This document shows positions 44,580 through 53,833 of a stretch of DNA of 64,000 bases, piece by piece. The translations under genes were made by a program, and so were the position numbers. Every line of letters begins with the position of its first letter. The first letter of the stretch is position 1. The DNA lies in assembly GCF_001701025.1 (NCBI RefSeq), contig NZ_CP016793.1:9238001-9302000 (forward strand). The letters are read 5' to 3'. The DNA comes from Lentzea guizhouensis. GTDB taxonomy: Bacteria > Actinomycetota > Actinomycetes > Mycobacteriales > Pseudonocardiaceae. The notes beneath the pieces were generated by a model that made no database searches, was not told the DNA's origin, and saw nothing but the letters and a program-made list of their open reading frames with translations.

Positions 44580-46547
44580 TCACGCCGTCGGAGCCGTCAG
44601 GCCGGTGAGCATCCGGTCGCGCAGCCAGGCCGCGAACTCGTCCGGAGGCAACGGCTTGCTGAGGCAGTACCCCTGCACGATGTCGCACCCCAGCGCGGCC
44701 AGCGCGGTCCACGTCTCCTCGTCCTCGACGCCCTCCGCCACCACCTCCAGCTCGAGGTTGTGCGCGAGGCCGAGCAACGAGCGGGTGATCGCACCGCTGC
44801 TCGAGTCGGTCCGCATGTTCGTCGTGAACGACCGGTCGATCTTCATCTCGTGCACCGGCATCGTGCGCAGGTAGGCGATGGACGAGTAGCCGGTGCCGAA
44901 GTCGTCGATGGACAGCCGGATGCCGAGCTCGCGCAGGCGGCCGAGCACCTCGGTGGCGCGGCGGGGGTCGGCGATGATGGCGCTCTCGGTGATCTCCAGG
45001 GTGAGCACGTCGGGTTGGCGGCCGTGGCGTTTGAGCAGGTCGGAGACCTGGTCGGGGAATGTCAGGTCGTGCAGGCACTGGGCGCCGACGTTGACCGAGA
45101 TCGGCACGTCCCAGCCGGCCGCGTGCCACTGCTGGCACTGGGCGAGGGAGTGGTCGAGGACGTACTGGGTGAGGGGTTCGATCAGGCCGCTCTCCTCGGC
45201 GGCCGGGATGAAGCGGTCGGGGCCGAGCAGGCCCAGGCGGGGGTGCTGCCAGCGGCACAGGACCTCGGCGCCGCAGACCGTGCCGGTGCGGACGTCGGCC
45301 TTGGGCTGGTAGTGCAGGACGAGCTCCTGCTGGTCGATGGCCCTGCGGAGGTCGCTGACGACGGTGAGCTGGGCGGCGCTGTGCACGTCCAGGCCCGGTT
45401 CGTAGGCGGCGGTGCCGAGGCGGTTGCGCTTGGCCGCGTACATCGCGATGTCGGCGTGCTTGAGCAGGTCGTGCGCGTCGGTCGAGTCGCTCGGGTACAT
45501 GGCGACGCCGATGCTGCAGCCGACCTCGACCGACAGGCCGTCGAGGTCGACGGCCTCCTCCAGGGCGCGGTGCACCTTGGCGGCCACGAGCATGGCGTTC
45601 GCCGGGTCGCCGACGGCCGGGAGCAGCACCGCGAACTCGTCGCCGCCCAGCCGCGCCACCGTGTCGTCGCCGCGGACCGCGCTGGTCAGGCGGGTGGCGA
45701 CGTGTTGCAGCAGGCGGTCGCCGAAGGCGTGGCCGAGCGTGTCGTTGATCGGTTTGAAGCGGTTGAGGTCGATGAGGAACAGCCCGAGCGGCTGCCCGGA
45801 GAACTGAGCGCGCTTGATCGCCTCCTCGGTCCGCTGGGTCAGCAACGTGCGGTTGGCCAGGCCGGTCAGCGCGTCGTGCGAGGCCTCGTGTTCGCTCTTG
45901 GCCGCCTGGCGCAGGATCTGGCGGCGGTGGCCGAGGAGCACGAGGGTGCAGAGCGCGACCAGGCCGAGGTCGACGATGAACGCGACGAGCGCCGCGGCCC
46001 GCAGCTGGCCGTTGTGGCGTTCTGCGTTCTGCAGGTACTCGGTGGTCTCCAGGCGTTTGAGCTGCACGACGGTCGAGAGCTGTTTGCGCAGCGAGACGAC
46101 GGTCAGCTCGGCCTGGTCGGCCTTCTGCGCCGCCCCGTCCTGGTCACCGGCGTCGCCCAGCGCCACGACCTCGCGCAGCAACGTCGTGTAGTCGCTGTAG
46201 AGGTCGCCGACCATCCCGGCGGCACGGGCGTCGGCGGGGCCTCCGTTGTCGCCCAGCCACCGCAGGCTCTCCTCGGCGGCGCCGGCCGCGCTCGCGAGGG
46301 GCTGCCGCATGACCGGCGCACCGGAGCGCAGGTAGTCGGACATCGCGTGGTCGGCGACGTCCACGTTCTGCACGACCTGGCCCCAGCGGTCGCTGATCTC
46401 GTTGAGCTCGTGCAGGTGCGTGGCCGCGCGCTGGGCGCTCAGGCTCATCCACAGCGCGATGCCCGCGAGCGTGGCGAGGCCGATCGTCAGGCTGACGACC
46501 GTGGTCTGCACGGTCGTGCGGGCCTCGACCCAAGTGGACAACATCAC
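44580..46547 (-). CDS. Membrane-bound GGDEF-EAL cyclic-di-GMP enzyme
   Basis: A 655-residue protein. A first membrane helix lies near residues 14-36 (TVVSLTIGLATLAGIALWMSL). A helical sensor region of about 150 residues outside the membrane follows, then a second helix (AALVAFIVDLGLVALCTLVLL). The GGDEF domain keeps its active site (VARLGGDEFAVLLP) and has SHDALTGLANRTLL. The EAL domain has CGAEVLCRWQHP (EVL in place of EAL), EITESAIIADP, LSIDDFGTGYSSIAYLR and MKIDRSFTTN, so the main catalytic residues are present. It may both make and degrade cyclic di-GMP. The gene is divergent from an orphan sugar-binding lipoprotein, which could feed its sensor. Confidence 0.92.
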   Translation of the reverse strand: MMLSTWVEARTTVQTTVVSLTIGLATLAGIALWMSLSAQRAATHLHELNEISDRWGQVVQNVDVADHAMSDYLRSGAPVMRQPLASAAGAAEESLRWLGDNGGPADARAAGMVGDLYSDYTTLLREVVALGDAGDQDGAAQKADQAELTVVSLRKQLSTVVQLKRLETTEYLQNAERHNGQLRAAALVAFIVDLGLVALCTLVLLGHRRQILRQAAKSEHEASHDALTGLANRTLLTQRTEEAIKRAQFSGQPLGLFLIDLNRFKPINDTLGHAFGDRLLQHVATRLTSAVRGDDTVARLGGDEFAVLLPAVGDPANAMLVAAKVHRALEEAVDLDGLSVEVGCSIGVAMYPSDSTDAHDLLKHADIAMYAAKRNRLGTAAYEPGLDVHSAAQLTVVSDLRRAIDQQELVLHYQPKADVRTGTVCGAEVLCRWQHPRLGLLGPDRFIPAAEESGLIEPLTQYVLDHSLAQCQQWHAAGWDVPISVNVGAQCLHDLTFPDQVSDLLKRHGRQPDVLTLEITESAIIADPRRATEVLGRLRELGIRLSIDDFGTGYSSIAYLRTMPVHEMKIDRSFTTNMRTDSSSGAITRSLLGLAHNLELEVVAEGVEDEETWTALAALGCDIVQGYCLSKPLPPDEFAAWLRDRMLTGLTAPTA

Positions 46548-46679
46548 CGCGCCTCACGTCCGGAACACGTGCGAAGTGCTCATTGGTACGCATCCAAAGG
46601 GTGGTACGCAACCCAACACCCCTCGGTTCGTTTGGACTAGTGTGTCCGGCTGCGGTTCACCCGACGATGGGGCTCACCA

Positions 46680-47732
46680 ATGCTTTCGCGTGCACATGCC
46701 CTGCCAGCTGCGGTTCTGACGCTCGCGCTGGTGGTGACGGGGTGCACGGCGACGCAGACGTCCGATGACCCGCCGACGATCGGTTTCCTGGCCCAGAACA
46801 CCTCGCGGGACTTCTCCCGCGAGATGACCGACGGGTTCAAGGCGGGCGCGCAGATGGTCGGCGTCAAGGCGGAGACCACCGGGCCGGCCACGCACGACGG
46901 GCTCAAGCAGGTCGAGCTGCTCAAGGACCTCGCCACCCGCGCCAAGGGCGGCATCGGGGTGTCCGCGGTGGCACCGGAGCTGGTGGCGCAGCCGATGGCG
47001 CGGGTGGTCGAGCAGGGCATCCCGGTGATCGCGGTCGCCGGCGGCAGCATCGCGCCCGGCGCAGGCGTGAAGCTGCTGATCGAGAACGACAGCTGGGAGA
47101 TGGGGCAGCTGCTCGCCGACGCGGCGGCGGACCGGTTGCCGGTCGACGCCACCGGCACCGTCGTGATCGGCAGCAACTCCCCCGCGATGCCCGCGCTCGA
47201 CCAGCGGTCGGCCGGCATGCGGGCGCGGCTGCTCGAGCGGTTGCCGAAGCTCAAGGTGATGGGACCGCTCGACACCGGACGTGACGCGTCGGCGAACCTC
47301 GCGACCTGGCAGCGGATCGTGGCCGCGAACCCGGACGCGCTCGCGTTCCTCGGCGCCGGTGACGTGGACGCGGTCAACCTCGCCGCCGTGCACGCGGCGC
47401 AGGGCGGGAAGTGGCTGGCCGGCGCGTTCAGCATCGACCCGAAGGCGTTGCGGGGCGTCAAGGACGGGCACCTGTTCGCGTCGGTGTCGGCCGAGCACTT
47501 CCTCAAGGGCGCGGTGGCCGGTCGGCTGCTGGCCGAGCACGCGAAGAACGGCCGCCCGCTGCCGGAGGGCTGGTTCGTCGCGCCGGGGCTGCTGGTGACG
47601 CCGTCCAACGTCGACGAGTTCATCAGCAGGCAGGCGACCGAGCAGTCACGACTCGACGCGGCTCGCGCGCAGATCGACGCGCTGACCACCCAGGCCGAAC
47701 GGCACATCCGGCCGTTGGACCAGGCAAGGTAA
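46680..47732 (+). CDS. Orphan sugar-binding lipoprotein (periplasmic-binding 4 type)
   Basis: A 350-residue protein with lipobox ALVVTGC. PTIGFLAQNTSRDFSREMTDGFKAGAQMVGV, GIGVSAVAPELVAQPMARVVEQGIPVIAVAGG, and MPALDQRSAGMRARLLERLPKLKV fit the two-lobed ribose-type binding fold. A C-terminal helix (RQATEQSRLDAARAQIDALTTQAERHI) is unusual for an importer's binding protein and could dock on another protein. No permease or ATPase gene is near. It is divergent from the GGDEF-EAL gene, so a sensing role is likely. Confidence 0.8.
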   Translation: MLSRAHALPAAVLTLALVVTGCTATQTSDDPPTIGFLAQNTSRDFSREMTDGFKAGAQMVGVKAETTGPATHDGLKQVELLKDLATRAKGGIGVSAVAPELVAQPMARVVEQGIPVIAVAGGSIAPGAGVKLLIENDSWEMGQLLADAAADRLPVDATGTVVIGSNSPAMPALDQRSAGMRARLLERLPKLKVMGPLDTGRDASANLATWQRIVAANPDALAFLGAGDVDAVNLAAVHAAQGGKWLAGAFSIDPKALRGVKDGHLFASVSAEHFLKGAVAGRLLAEHAKNGRPLPEGWFVAPGLLVTPSNVDEFISRQATEQSRLDAARAQIDALTTQAERHIRPLDQAR

Positions 47733-47832
47733 GCGCATTCCGCCAGGCGGCGCAGTGGGTTCCGCACGGCGGTGACAGGCCGGTGGTCCCGGGTGAGCAT
47801 GGCTCGTCCGAGTCACCGCCCTGGAGGACCGC

Positions 47833-49269
47833 ATGATCAACAGAAGAACGCTCGCGAAGACCCTCGGCGCCGCGCTGGCGGTGTCCGCCACGGGGTCCGC
47901 CACCGGATCCGCCACCGCCGGTGCGGAACCAGAACCGCACCGGGACCGCCTGCTCGTCCGCGGTGGTGCCGTCGTCACCGTCGACCCCGTGCTCGGCGTG
48001 CTGCCCCGCGGTGACGTGCTCGTCGACGACGGCCGGATCGTCGCGGTCGGCCGTGACCTCGACGCCCGCGGTGCTCAGGTGCTCGACGCGACCGGCATGA
48101 TCGTCATGCCGGGGTTCGTCAACACCCACCACCACATGTGGAGCTCGCTCGGCCGCAACTTCGTGGCCGACGGGTTCCCCTACTTCGCGGCGAAACGCGC
48201 CACGTCGACGTTGTACGAACCACAGGACTTCTACCGCAGCGTCCTGCTCGGACTGGCCGAGCTGGCGAACGCGGGCGTGACCACCGTCCACAACTGGTGC
48301 AACAACACCCGCTCTCCCGCGCACGCGGACGCGGAGCTGCGCGCACACCGCGAGGGCCTGCTGCGGGCCCGGTTCTCCTACGGCCACGTCGACCAGATGT
48401 CCCGCGACGTGCCGGTGGACATGACCGACGTGGACCGGGTGCGGCAGCAGTACTTCGCGAGCGGCACCGCGTTCGACGGGCTCGTGCACCTGGGTGTCAG
48501 CGTGCGCGGCCTGTCCCAGAGCAGCGAACCGGCGTTCCTCGCGGACATGGAGGCCGTGCTGAGCCGCGGGTTGCCGGTCTCGATCCACGCGGGCCAGTCG
48601 CCGCCGCGGACCGTCGACGCCGCCGACTACGAACGCCGCGGCTGGCTGGGCCCGAAGACGTTGCTGTGCCACTACGTCACGGCGCTCGACAGCGACCTGG
48701 AGGTCCTCGCCCGCACCGGCACGCCGCTGAGCTGGGCGCCGCACTCGGAGTTCCGGCTGGGCAGCGCCGGCGACCCGCGGGCGACGTTGCTGCGGATGAA
48801 CGCCATGGGGCTCCCGGTGTCGCTGTCGTCGGACGCCACGTCGATCGCGCCGTCTGACATGTTCGAGACGATGCGGGTGGCGTGGACGACCGGGATCCCC
48901 TGGCAGGGAACGCCCACGGCCGGGTTGCCGGAGGTCGGGTTCCGGCGGGTGCTGGAGATGGCGACGCTGAACGGCGCGCGGGCGTTGGGGCTCGGTGACG
49001 TCACCGGGTCGATCACCGCGGGCAAGCGCGCCGACCTGGTCCTGGTGCGCACCGGCGACGTCAACATCGCGCCGGGCGGGCTGGTCGAGACCACGCTGGT
49101 GCAGTCGGCGACGCCGGCCAACGTGGACACCGTGCTCGTGGACGGGAGGTTCGTGAAGCGCGGTGGCCGGTTGGTCGGCTACGACGTGGAGCGGATCGTG
49201 CGGGAGGCGACGGCTTCGTCGTTGCGGATCCGCACCGCGGCGGGCGGCGTTCTCACACCGCCCGCCTGA
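47833..49269 (+). CDS. Exported amidohydrolase (cytosine-deaminase/AtzA-TrzN type)
   Basis: A 478-residue protein. The N-terminus NRRTLAKTLGAALAVS is Tat-like and is followed by a short Ser-Ala-Thr-Gly repeat. The metal sites are MPGFVNTHHHMWSS (HxH), LPVSIHAGQSP (His), LLCHYVTALDSD (His), and LPVSLSSDATSIAPSD (Asp). LVRGGAVVTVDP and ADLVLVRTGD build the flanking beta-sandwich. Members deaminate or dechlorinate triazines, adenosine derivatives or other cyclic amidines with one metal ion. A Tat signal on this family is uncommon. The substrate is unknown. Confidence 0.85.
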   Translation: MINRRTLAKTLGAALAVSATGSATGSATAGAEPEPHRDRLLVRGGAVVTVDPVLGVLPRGDVLVDDGRIVAVGRDLDARGAQVLDATGMIVMPGFVNTHHHMWSSLGRNFVADGFPYFAAKRATSTLYEPQDFYRSVLLGLAELANAGVTTVHNWCNNTRSPAHADAELRAHREGLLRARFSYGHVDQMSRDVPVDMTDVDRVRQQYFASGTAFDGLVHLGVSVRGLSQSSEPAFLADMEAVLSRGLPVSIHAGQSPPRTVDAADYERRGWLGPKTLLCHYVTALDSDLEVLARTGTPLSWAPHSEFRLGSAGDPRATLLRMNAMGLPVSLSSDATSIAPSDMFETMRVAWTTGIPWQGTPTAGLPEVGFRRVLEMATLNGARALGLGDVTGSITAGKRADLVLVRTGDVNIAPGGLVETTLVQSATPANVDTVLVDGRFVKRGGRLVGYDVERIVREATASSLRIRTAAGGVLTPPA

Positions 49270-49289
49270 TCAGTGCGGCACGGAGGCGT

Positions 49290-50261
49290 TCACAGGTCGA
49301 GCACGGCGCGGGTGAACGCCTCCGGGGCTTCCTGGGGCACGTTGTGGCCGATGTCCTTCAGGACCCGGTGCTCGTACGGCCCGCTGAACTGCTTGCGGTA
49401 CCCGGTGCCGTCCGCGTCGGCGCCGTCGAAGTCGCTGGCGACGGTGATCGTCGGCACGCTGATCACCGGCTTCTGCTGCAGCTCGCGCTCGTAGCCGTCG
49501 TAGCGGTGCTCGCCCTCGGCGAGCTGCAGGCGCCAGCGGTAGTTGTGGATGACGATCGCGACGTGGTCGGGGTTGTTCCACGCCGTGGCGCTCTGCGCGT
49601 AGGTCGCCTCGTCGAAGTCCCACTTCGGCGAGGCGAGCTTCCAGATCAGCTTGTTGAACTCGTAGGCGTTGCGCGTGTAGCCCTGCACGCCGCGCTCGGT
49701 CGCGAAGTAGTACTGGTACCACCAGCCCAGCTCGGCCTGCGGGCTCAGCGGTTCCTGGTTCTGCTTGAGGTTCACGACCAGGTAGCCGCTGACCGACACC
49801 AGCGCCTTGACCCGTTCCGGCCACAGCGCCGCCGTGATGCACGCCGTGCGCGCGCCCCAGTCGAAGCCGGCGATCGTCGCCTTGCGGACCTTGAGTGCGT
49901 CCATGAACGCGATCACGTCGGCGGCCAGCGCGGACTGCTGGCCGTTGCGGAACGTGCGGGCGTGCAGGAACCGGGTCGGGCCGTAGCCGCGCAGGTACGG
50001 GATGAGCACCCGGTGGCCTTTGGCGGCCAGGGCGGGTGCCACGTCGACGTAGCTGTGGATGTCGTAGGGCCAGCCGTGCAGCAGGATCGTCACCGGGCCG
50101 TCCGCCGGGCCGAGCTCGGCGTAGCCGATGTTCAGCAGACCCGCGCGGACCTGCTTGATCGGGCCCCACGCCGGGGTGCTCGCGTGCGCGACCGCGTGGG
50201 TGAGCGGGACCGCGGCCGCGGTGAGTGCGATGGCCTGGGAGAACTGCCGCCTGCTGATCAT
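49290..50261 (-). CDS. Exported alpha/beta hydrolase, epoxide-hydrolase/dehalogenase-like
   Basis: A 323-residue protein with a Tat-like signal (MISRRQFSQAIALTAAAVPLTHAVAHA). LLHGWPYDIHSYVDVAPALAAKGHRVLIPYLRGYG gives the HGWP oxyanion loop. TIAGFDWGARTACITAALWPERV places Asp at the nucleophile elbow (D-W-G), as in epoxide hydrolases and haloalkane dehalogenases. KDIGHNVPQEAPEAF has the catalytic His. The acid is probably in ITVASDFDGAD. It should open an epoxide or replace a halide on a small molecule outside the cell. Its stop faces that of the amidohydrolase gene. Confidence 0.85.
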   Translation of the reverse strand: MISRRQFSQAIALTAAAVPLTHAVAHASTPAWGPIKQVRAGLLNIGYAELGPADGPVTILLHGWPYDIHSYVDVAPALAAKGHRVLIPYLRGYGPTRFLHARTFRNGQQSALAADVIAFMDALKVRKATIAGFDWGARTACITAALWPERVKALVSVSGYLVVNLKQNQEPLSPQAELGWWYQYYFATERGVQGYTRNAYEFNKLIWKLASPKWDFDEATYAQSATAWNNPDHVAIVIHNYRWRLQLAEGEHRYDGYERELQQKPVISVPTITVASDFDGADADGTGYRKQFSGPYEHRVLKDIGHNVPQEAPEAFTRAVLDL

Positions 50262-50334
50262 GTCCTCGACGGTAGGCCGGGTGGTTTCCGGCTCGCGAGC
50301 GTCAGGTGACGGTGTCGGCGTACGTCATGCGGAA

Positions 50335-50365
50335 GGGCCGGCGCCCCTGGTGGGAGCGCCGGCCC
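50335..50365 (-). terminator. Stem-loop after the GH62 gene
   Basis: GGGCCGGCGC (50335-50344) pairs perfectly with GCGCCGGCCC (50356-50365), loop 11 bases, starting 27 bases past the minus-strand stop of the arabinofuranosidase gene. Confidence 0.65.
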
Positions 50366-50391
50366 GTGGTGCGTGGATCTGCGTTGCGGGA

Positions 50392-51915
50392 TCAGCGTTG
50401 CAGGGTCAGCAGACCCGGCCGGTACGGCAGCTTGCCGTAGTCACCGCCGGAGTTCGGGTTTCGGCCCTGGTAGAGCAGCTGCAGGTTGCAGGGGTCGATG
50501 GTCTTGGTCTGGTCGGGGTTGCTGCGGATGAGGTCGCCGTGGCTGATGTCGTTGGTCCAGGTGGCGCCGCTGTTGGCCCGGCCGGCGAACGGGTTGCTCT
50601 CGGTCGCGGCCTGCGGGGTCCAGGAACCGTTGAGGCTGCTGGAGGTGAAGGACCGGAAGTAGCGGCCGTTGGCGCCGATGGCCTCGACGATCATCAGGTA
50701 CTGGTTCTGGCCCTGGACCTTGTAGACCTCGGGCGCCTCGAACAGGTTGTTCGTCGTGTCGCTCATGATGGTCGTGTAGGAGGAGCCGAAGCTGCCGGGG
50801 AAGTTCCCGATGGGCATGACCTGGCGGTAGATCTTGCCGTTGTCACCGGCGAAGAACAGGTACATGTTCTGGCCGTCGCCGATGAGCGTCTGGTCGATGG
50901 GTCCCGTGCCGGAGCCGGTGATGCTCGCCGTGGAGAGCACCTGCGGCGCCGACCACCCGTTCGGGTTGGTGGGATCGGTCGACGTCCGGTAGGTGAACGC
51001 GGTCCCACCCCACTGGTAGGCGAGCACCCAGATGTTCTTCGGGGCGAAGTAGAGCAGCGTGGGCGCGACGGTGCCGGAGCTCATCGCGTTCTGGCTCGCC
51101 GAGCCCATGTCGGACCAGTTGGTGAAGGGGGTGAAGTTCATCGAGCCCCAGCTGGTCCCGGTGTCGTGCGTGGTGCCGTAGACCAGGTGCTTGCCGTTGT
51201 GCACGACGTGGGTGAAGTCCTTGAGCGACACCCAGCCCTGCCTCGGCTGCGCCAGCGGGCCGGTCGACGACCAGCGGTAGGTCGACGGCAGGGAGCACTG
51301 GCCGGGGTTGTTGCTCGTCGTGGTGGTGGGTCCGGTGCCACCACCGACGCGCACGAGCTGCCACTGTTGGTTGGCGCCGCCCCAGTCGCTGTACTGCACG
51401 ACGTTGCCTCCGTCGGCGGTCGAGGCGCCCTGGACCTCGACTGCCTTGCCGCTGTTGCGGTTGACCAGCCGCACGTGGCCGCCGTCGGAGTCGGCGAGGC
51501 GGAACTGCTGGTTGGCGCCGTTGAGGTCAGCCCACTGGACGATGGCGCCGCCGTCGGCGGTGGAGAAGTTGTGGACGTCGAGGACCTTGTTCGACAGCCG
51601 CGACTTCAGCCGGTAGTAGCCGCCGCCCGAGTCGACGAACTGCCACTGCTGCTGGTTGCCGTCGTTGCGGGTCCACTGGGTGATGCGGGCGCCGTCGTTC
51701 GTGGCGAGGTTGTAGACGTCCAGCGCCTTGCCGCTGTTGCGGTTGACCAGCACGTACCAGGCGGTGGTGTCGACGGTCGCCGCCGACACCGGTGCCGCGC
51801 CGACCGCCACCAGGAGACCGCCGAGCAGCACGCCGACGACGGCGGTGACACCGGCGATGCGGCGCCGGCGGGCTCCGGGGAGGGAGGTGGGCGGGTGATG
51901 GCCTGTCCTGACCAC
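50392..51915 (-). CDS. Secreted GH62 alpha-L-arabinofuranosidase with N-terminal ricin-B (CBM13) domain
   Basis: A 507-residue protein. A long signal peptide ([29 protein letters not shown]) is followed by a beta-trefoil with three QxW-type repeats ([28 protein letters not shown]) and [28 protein letters not shown] Gly/Thr linker leads to the GH62 five-blade propeller from about residue 205 ([96 protein letters not shown]). GH62 enzymes remove arabinose side chains from arabinoxylan. A LacI-type operator lies about 95 bases upstream. Confidence 0.95.
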   Translation of the reverse strand: MVRTGHHPPTSLPGARRRRIAGVTAVVGVLLGGLLVAVGAAPVSAATVDTTAWYVLVNRNSGKALDVYNLATNDGARITQWTRNDGNQQQWQFVDSGGGYYRLKSRLSNKVLDVHNFSTADGGAIVQWADLNGANQQFRLADSDGGHVRLVNRNSGKAVEVQGASTADGGNVVQYSDWGGANQQWQLVRVGGGTGPTTTTSNNPGQCSLPSTYRWSSTGPLAQPRQGWVSLKDFTHVVHNGKHLVYGTTHDTGTSWGSMNFTPFTNWSDMGSASQNAMSSGTVAPTLLYFAPKNIWVLAYQWGGTAFTYRTSTDPTNPNGWSAPQVLSTASITGSGTGPIDQTLIGDGQNMYLFFAGDNGKIYRQVMPIGNFPGSFGSSYTTIMSDTTNNLFEAPEVYKVQGQNQYLMIVEAIGANGRYFRSFTSSSLNGSWTPQAATESNPFAGRANSGATWTNDISHGDLIRSNPDQTKTIDPCNLQLLYQGRNPNSGGDYGKLPYRPGLLTLQR

Positions 51916-52008
51916 GGCGTGCTCCTCTTCGTCGAGGTGTTCCGCAAATACGTTGTCGAACGCTCACAGCAGACTGTGGTGCACGAACTCCGCGTGGTCA
52001 AGACTTGA

Positions 52009-52022
52009 TGTTAACGCTAACA
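52009..52022 (-). promoter_or_regulatory. LacI-family-type operator upstream of GH62 gene
   Basis: TGTTAACGCTAACA has TGTTA/TAACA arms around a central CG, the form bound by many LacI-family repressors. It lies 94 bases upstream of the GH62 start. It differs from the palindrome at 25730. Confidence 0.6.
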
Positions 52023-52045
52023 GTTGCTATTTAGCCCTGGGACGA

Positions 52046-52074
52046 CTGCTAAAGAAGTAGAATTGTTTTAGCAG
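52046..52074. other. 8-bp inverted repeat upstream of GH62 gene
   Basis: CTGCTAAA (52046-52053) and TTTAGCAG (52067-52074) are exact complements across 13 bases. It may end the SDR transcript, which stops at 52130 on the minus strand, or be a second operator for the GH62 gene. Confidence 0.45.
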
Positions 52075-52129
52075 TGCGAAATGGCCGGGGCCGCTTTCCG
52101 GAAGCGACTCCCGCGCACATTCCCGGCCG

Positions 52130-52894
52130 TTACGCTCCCGCGCCGCCGTCGACCGGCACGATGGCGCCGTTCACCATCGACGCCCGGTCGCTCAACAGCC
52201 ACGCGGCCACCTCGGCGACCTCACGGGGTTCCGCCATCCGCCCGGCCGGGGTCGACGCGGTGATCTGCGCGGTGACACCCGGTGTGGCCGCCTCCCACTG
52301 GTCGATCATCGCCGTCGCGGTGCCGCCGGGGGTGATGCCGTTGACCCGGATGCCCTCCCGGCCCCACGTGACGGCCGCGCTCTCGGTGAGGCTGTTGAGC
52401 GCGCGCTTCATGGCGCCGTAGGCGGGCAGCACGGGGTTCGCGCGCCGGCTGCCGATGCTGGAGGTGTTCACGATGGCGCCGCCACCGTTCTTGCGCATCA
52501 GGGCCGCCTCGGCGGTCATGGCGGTCCAGTGCCCGCGGAAGTTCACCTCGAACTGCTCGTCGATCGTCTCGTCGCTGGTCTCGTGCACCGGACCGGGTTG
52601 CTGCACCACCGCACCGTTGTTGAACGCGCCGTCGAGCCGGCCGTGCAGTTCCTCGACCCGGCCGAGTGCGGCGCGGATGCTGGCGCGGTCACCGAGGTCC
52701 ACCGCCACCGCGTCGGCCGTGCCGCCCTCCGTGCGGATCTCGGCGACCAGGCGGTCCAGGGCGTCGATGCCGCGGGCGGCCAGTACGACGGTCGCGCCCT
52801 CCTGGGAGAAGAGCCGGGCCGCCGCCTCGCCGATGCCGCGGCTGGCGCCGGTGATGAGCACGACCTTGCCGGTGAGAAGTCCGTTGTTCGTCAT
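52130..52894 (-). CDS. Short-chain dehydrogenase/reductase
   Basis: A 254-residue classical SDR from ATG 52894. The cofactor site is VVLITGASRGIGEAAARLF (TGxxxGIG). FNNGAVVQQPGPV replaces the usual NNAG with NNGA, and INTSS-like IVNTSSIGSR gives the catalytic Ser. YGAMKRALNSLT holds YxxxK, and the C-terminal ASMVNGAIVPVDGGAGA is standard. It oxidises or reduces an unknown alcohol/ketone with NAD(P). It is divergent from an XRE regulator that probably controls it through the palindrome at 52930. Confidence 0.93.
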   Translation of the reverse strand: MTNNGLLTGKVVLITGASRGIGEAAARLFSQEGATVVLAARGIDALDRLVAEIRTEGGTADAVAVDLGDRASIRAALGRVEELHGRLDGAFNNGAVVQQPGPVHETSDETIDEQFEVNFRGHWTAMTAEAALMRKNGGGAIVNTSSIGSRRANPVLPAYGAMKRALNSLTESAAVTWGREGIRVNGITPGGTATAMIDQWEAATPGVTAQITASTPAGRMAEPREVAEVAAWLLSDRASMVNGAIVPVDGGAGA

Positions 52895-52929
52895 GGCACC
52901 AGCGTCGGCCCGGCCGGGATCCGGATTCA

Positions 52930-52944
52930 GGTACAGGCTGTACC
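52930..52944. promoter_or_regulatory. Palindrome between SDR and XRE genes, probable operator
   Basis: GGTACAG-G-CTGTACC has perfect 7-bp arms and lies midway between the divergent starts at 52894 and 52981, where it would overlap promoters of both. Confidence 0.65.
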
Positions 52945-52980
52945 AGGCTGGGCCGGCACCCCGAGCGCATACTCGCAAGC

Positions 52981-53829
52981 ATGGACAAGCAGCAGCTCGG
53001 CGCCTTCCTGCGCAGCCGTCGCGAGCGTCTGACGCCGGAGGACGTGGGTCTCACGTCCGGGCCGCGCCGCCGGACGTCCGGTCTGCGCCGCGAGGAGGTG
53101 GCCGTCCTCGCGCACATCTCCACGGAGTACTACGTCCGCCTCGAACAGGGCAGGGCACCGCGCCCGTCGGCCGAGGTGCTCGCCGGGATCGCGGGCGCGC
53201 TGCGGCTGACCGGCGCCGAGTCCGAGCACCTGCACGTCCTCGCGGGCACCGCGCCGAGCCTGGTCAAGCTGCACAGCCGCGAGGTCCGGCCGAGCATCCT
53301 CGCCCTGCTCGACCGGCTTCCGCAGACGGCGGGGATGGTCGTCTCGGCGGCGTTCGAGGTGCTCGCGTGCAACGACCTGATGGCCGCGCTGATGGAGGAC
53401 TTCCGCGAGCTCGCCCCGGCTGACCGCAACCTCGCCCGCCGCGCGTTCCTGCACCCCGGGCCGAACCTGTACGGCGTGTCCGACGCCTCCGAGTTCCGCC
53501 ACCACGTCGTCATGACCCTGCGCGCCACCCTCGCCCGCTACCCGGCCGATTCGGCGATCGCGGGCCTGGTCGACGAGCTGCGCGCGGGCAGCCAGGACTT
53601 CGCCCGCCTGTGGGACCGCCACGACGTGCAGGCGCCGACCGTGCTCCGCAAGAGCTTCCGGCACCCGCTCGTCGGGGAGATCACCGTGGACTGCGACTCG
53701 CTCGCGCTGACCGACAGCGACCAGAACCTCGTGCTGTACAGCGCTCCGGCCGGGTCGCCGGACGCGGAGGCGCTGGCGTTGCTGAACGTGCTGGGGGCGC
53801 AGAAGTTCGACACGAGCGGGACGAGCTGA
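52981..53829 (+). CDS. XRE-family regulator, MmyB type
   Basis: A 282-residue protein. The helix-turn-helix is LGAFLRSRRERLTPEDVGLTSGPRRRTSGLRREEVAVLAHISTEYYVRLEQGRAPRPSAEVLAGIAGALRLTGAE, typical of the MmyB-like set. The remainder is the MmyB ligand domain (VVSAAFEVLACNDLMAAL, SFRHPLVGEITVDCDSLALTDSDQNLVLYSAPAGSPDAEAL), a PAS-like fold that binds fatty-acid-like molecules. Such genes are usually divergent from a dehydrogenase they control, as here. Confidence 0.93.
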   Translation: MDKQQLGAFLRSRRERLTPEDVGLTSGPRRRTSGLRREEVAVLAHISTEYYVRLEQGRAPRPSAEVLAGIAGALRLTGAESEHLHVLAGTAPSLVKLHSREVRPSILALLDRLPQTAGMVVSAAFEVLACNDLMAALMEDFRELAPADRNLARRAFLHPGPNLYGVSDASEFRHHVVMTLRATLARYPADSAIAGLVDELRAGSQDFARLWDRHDVQAPTVLRKSFRHPLVGEITVDCDSLALTDSDQNLVLYSAPAGSPDAEALALLNVLGAQKFDTSGTS

Positions 53830-53833
53830 CCGC

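Noticed and set aside
47880..47935. Tandem repeat in the amidohydrolase gene
   Set aside because: The short GTCCGCCACCG-like repeat encodes the Ser-Ala-Thr-Gly signal peptide linker and is explained by coding.
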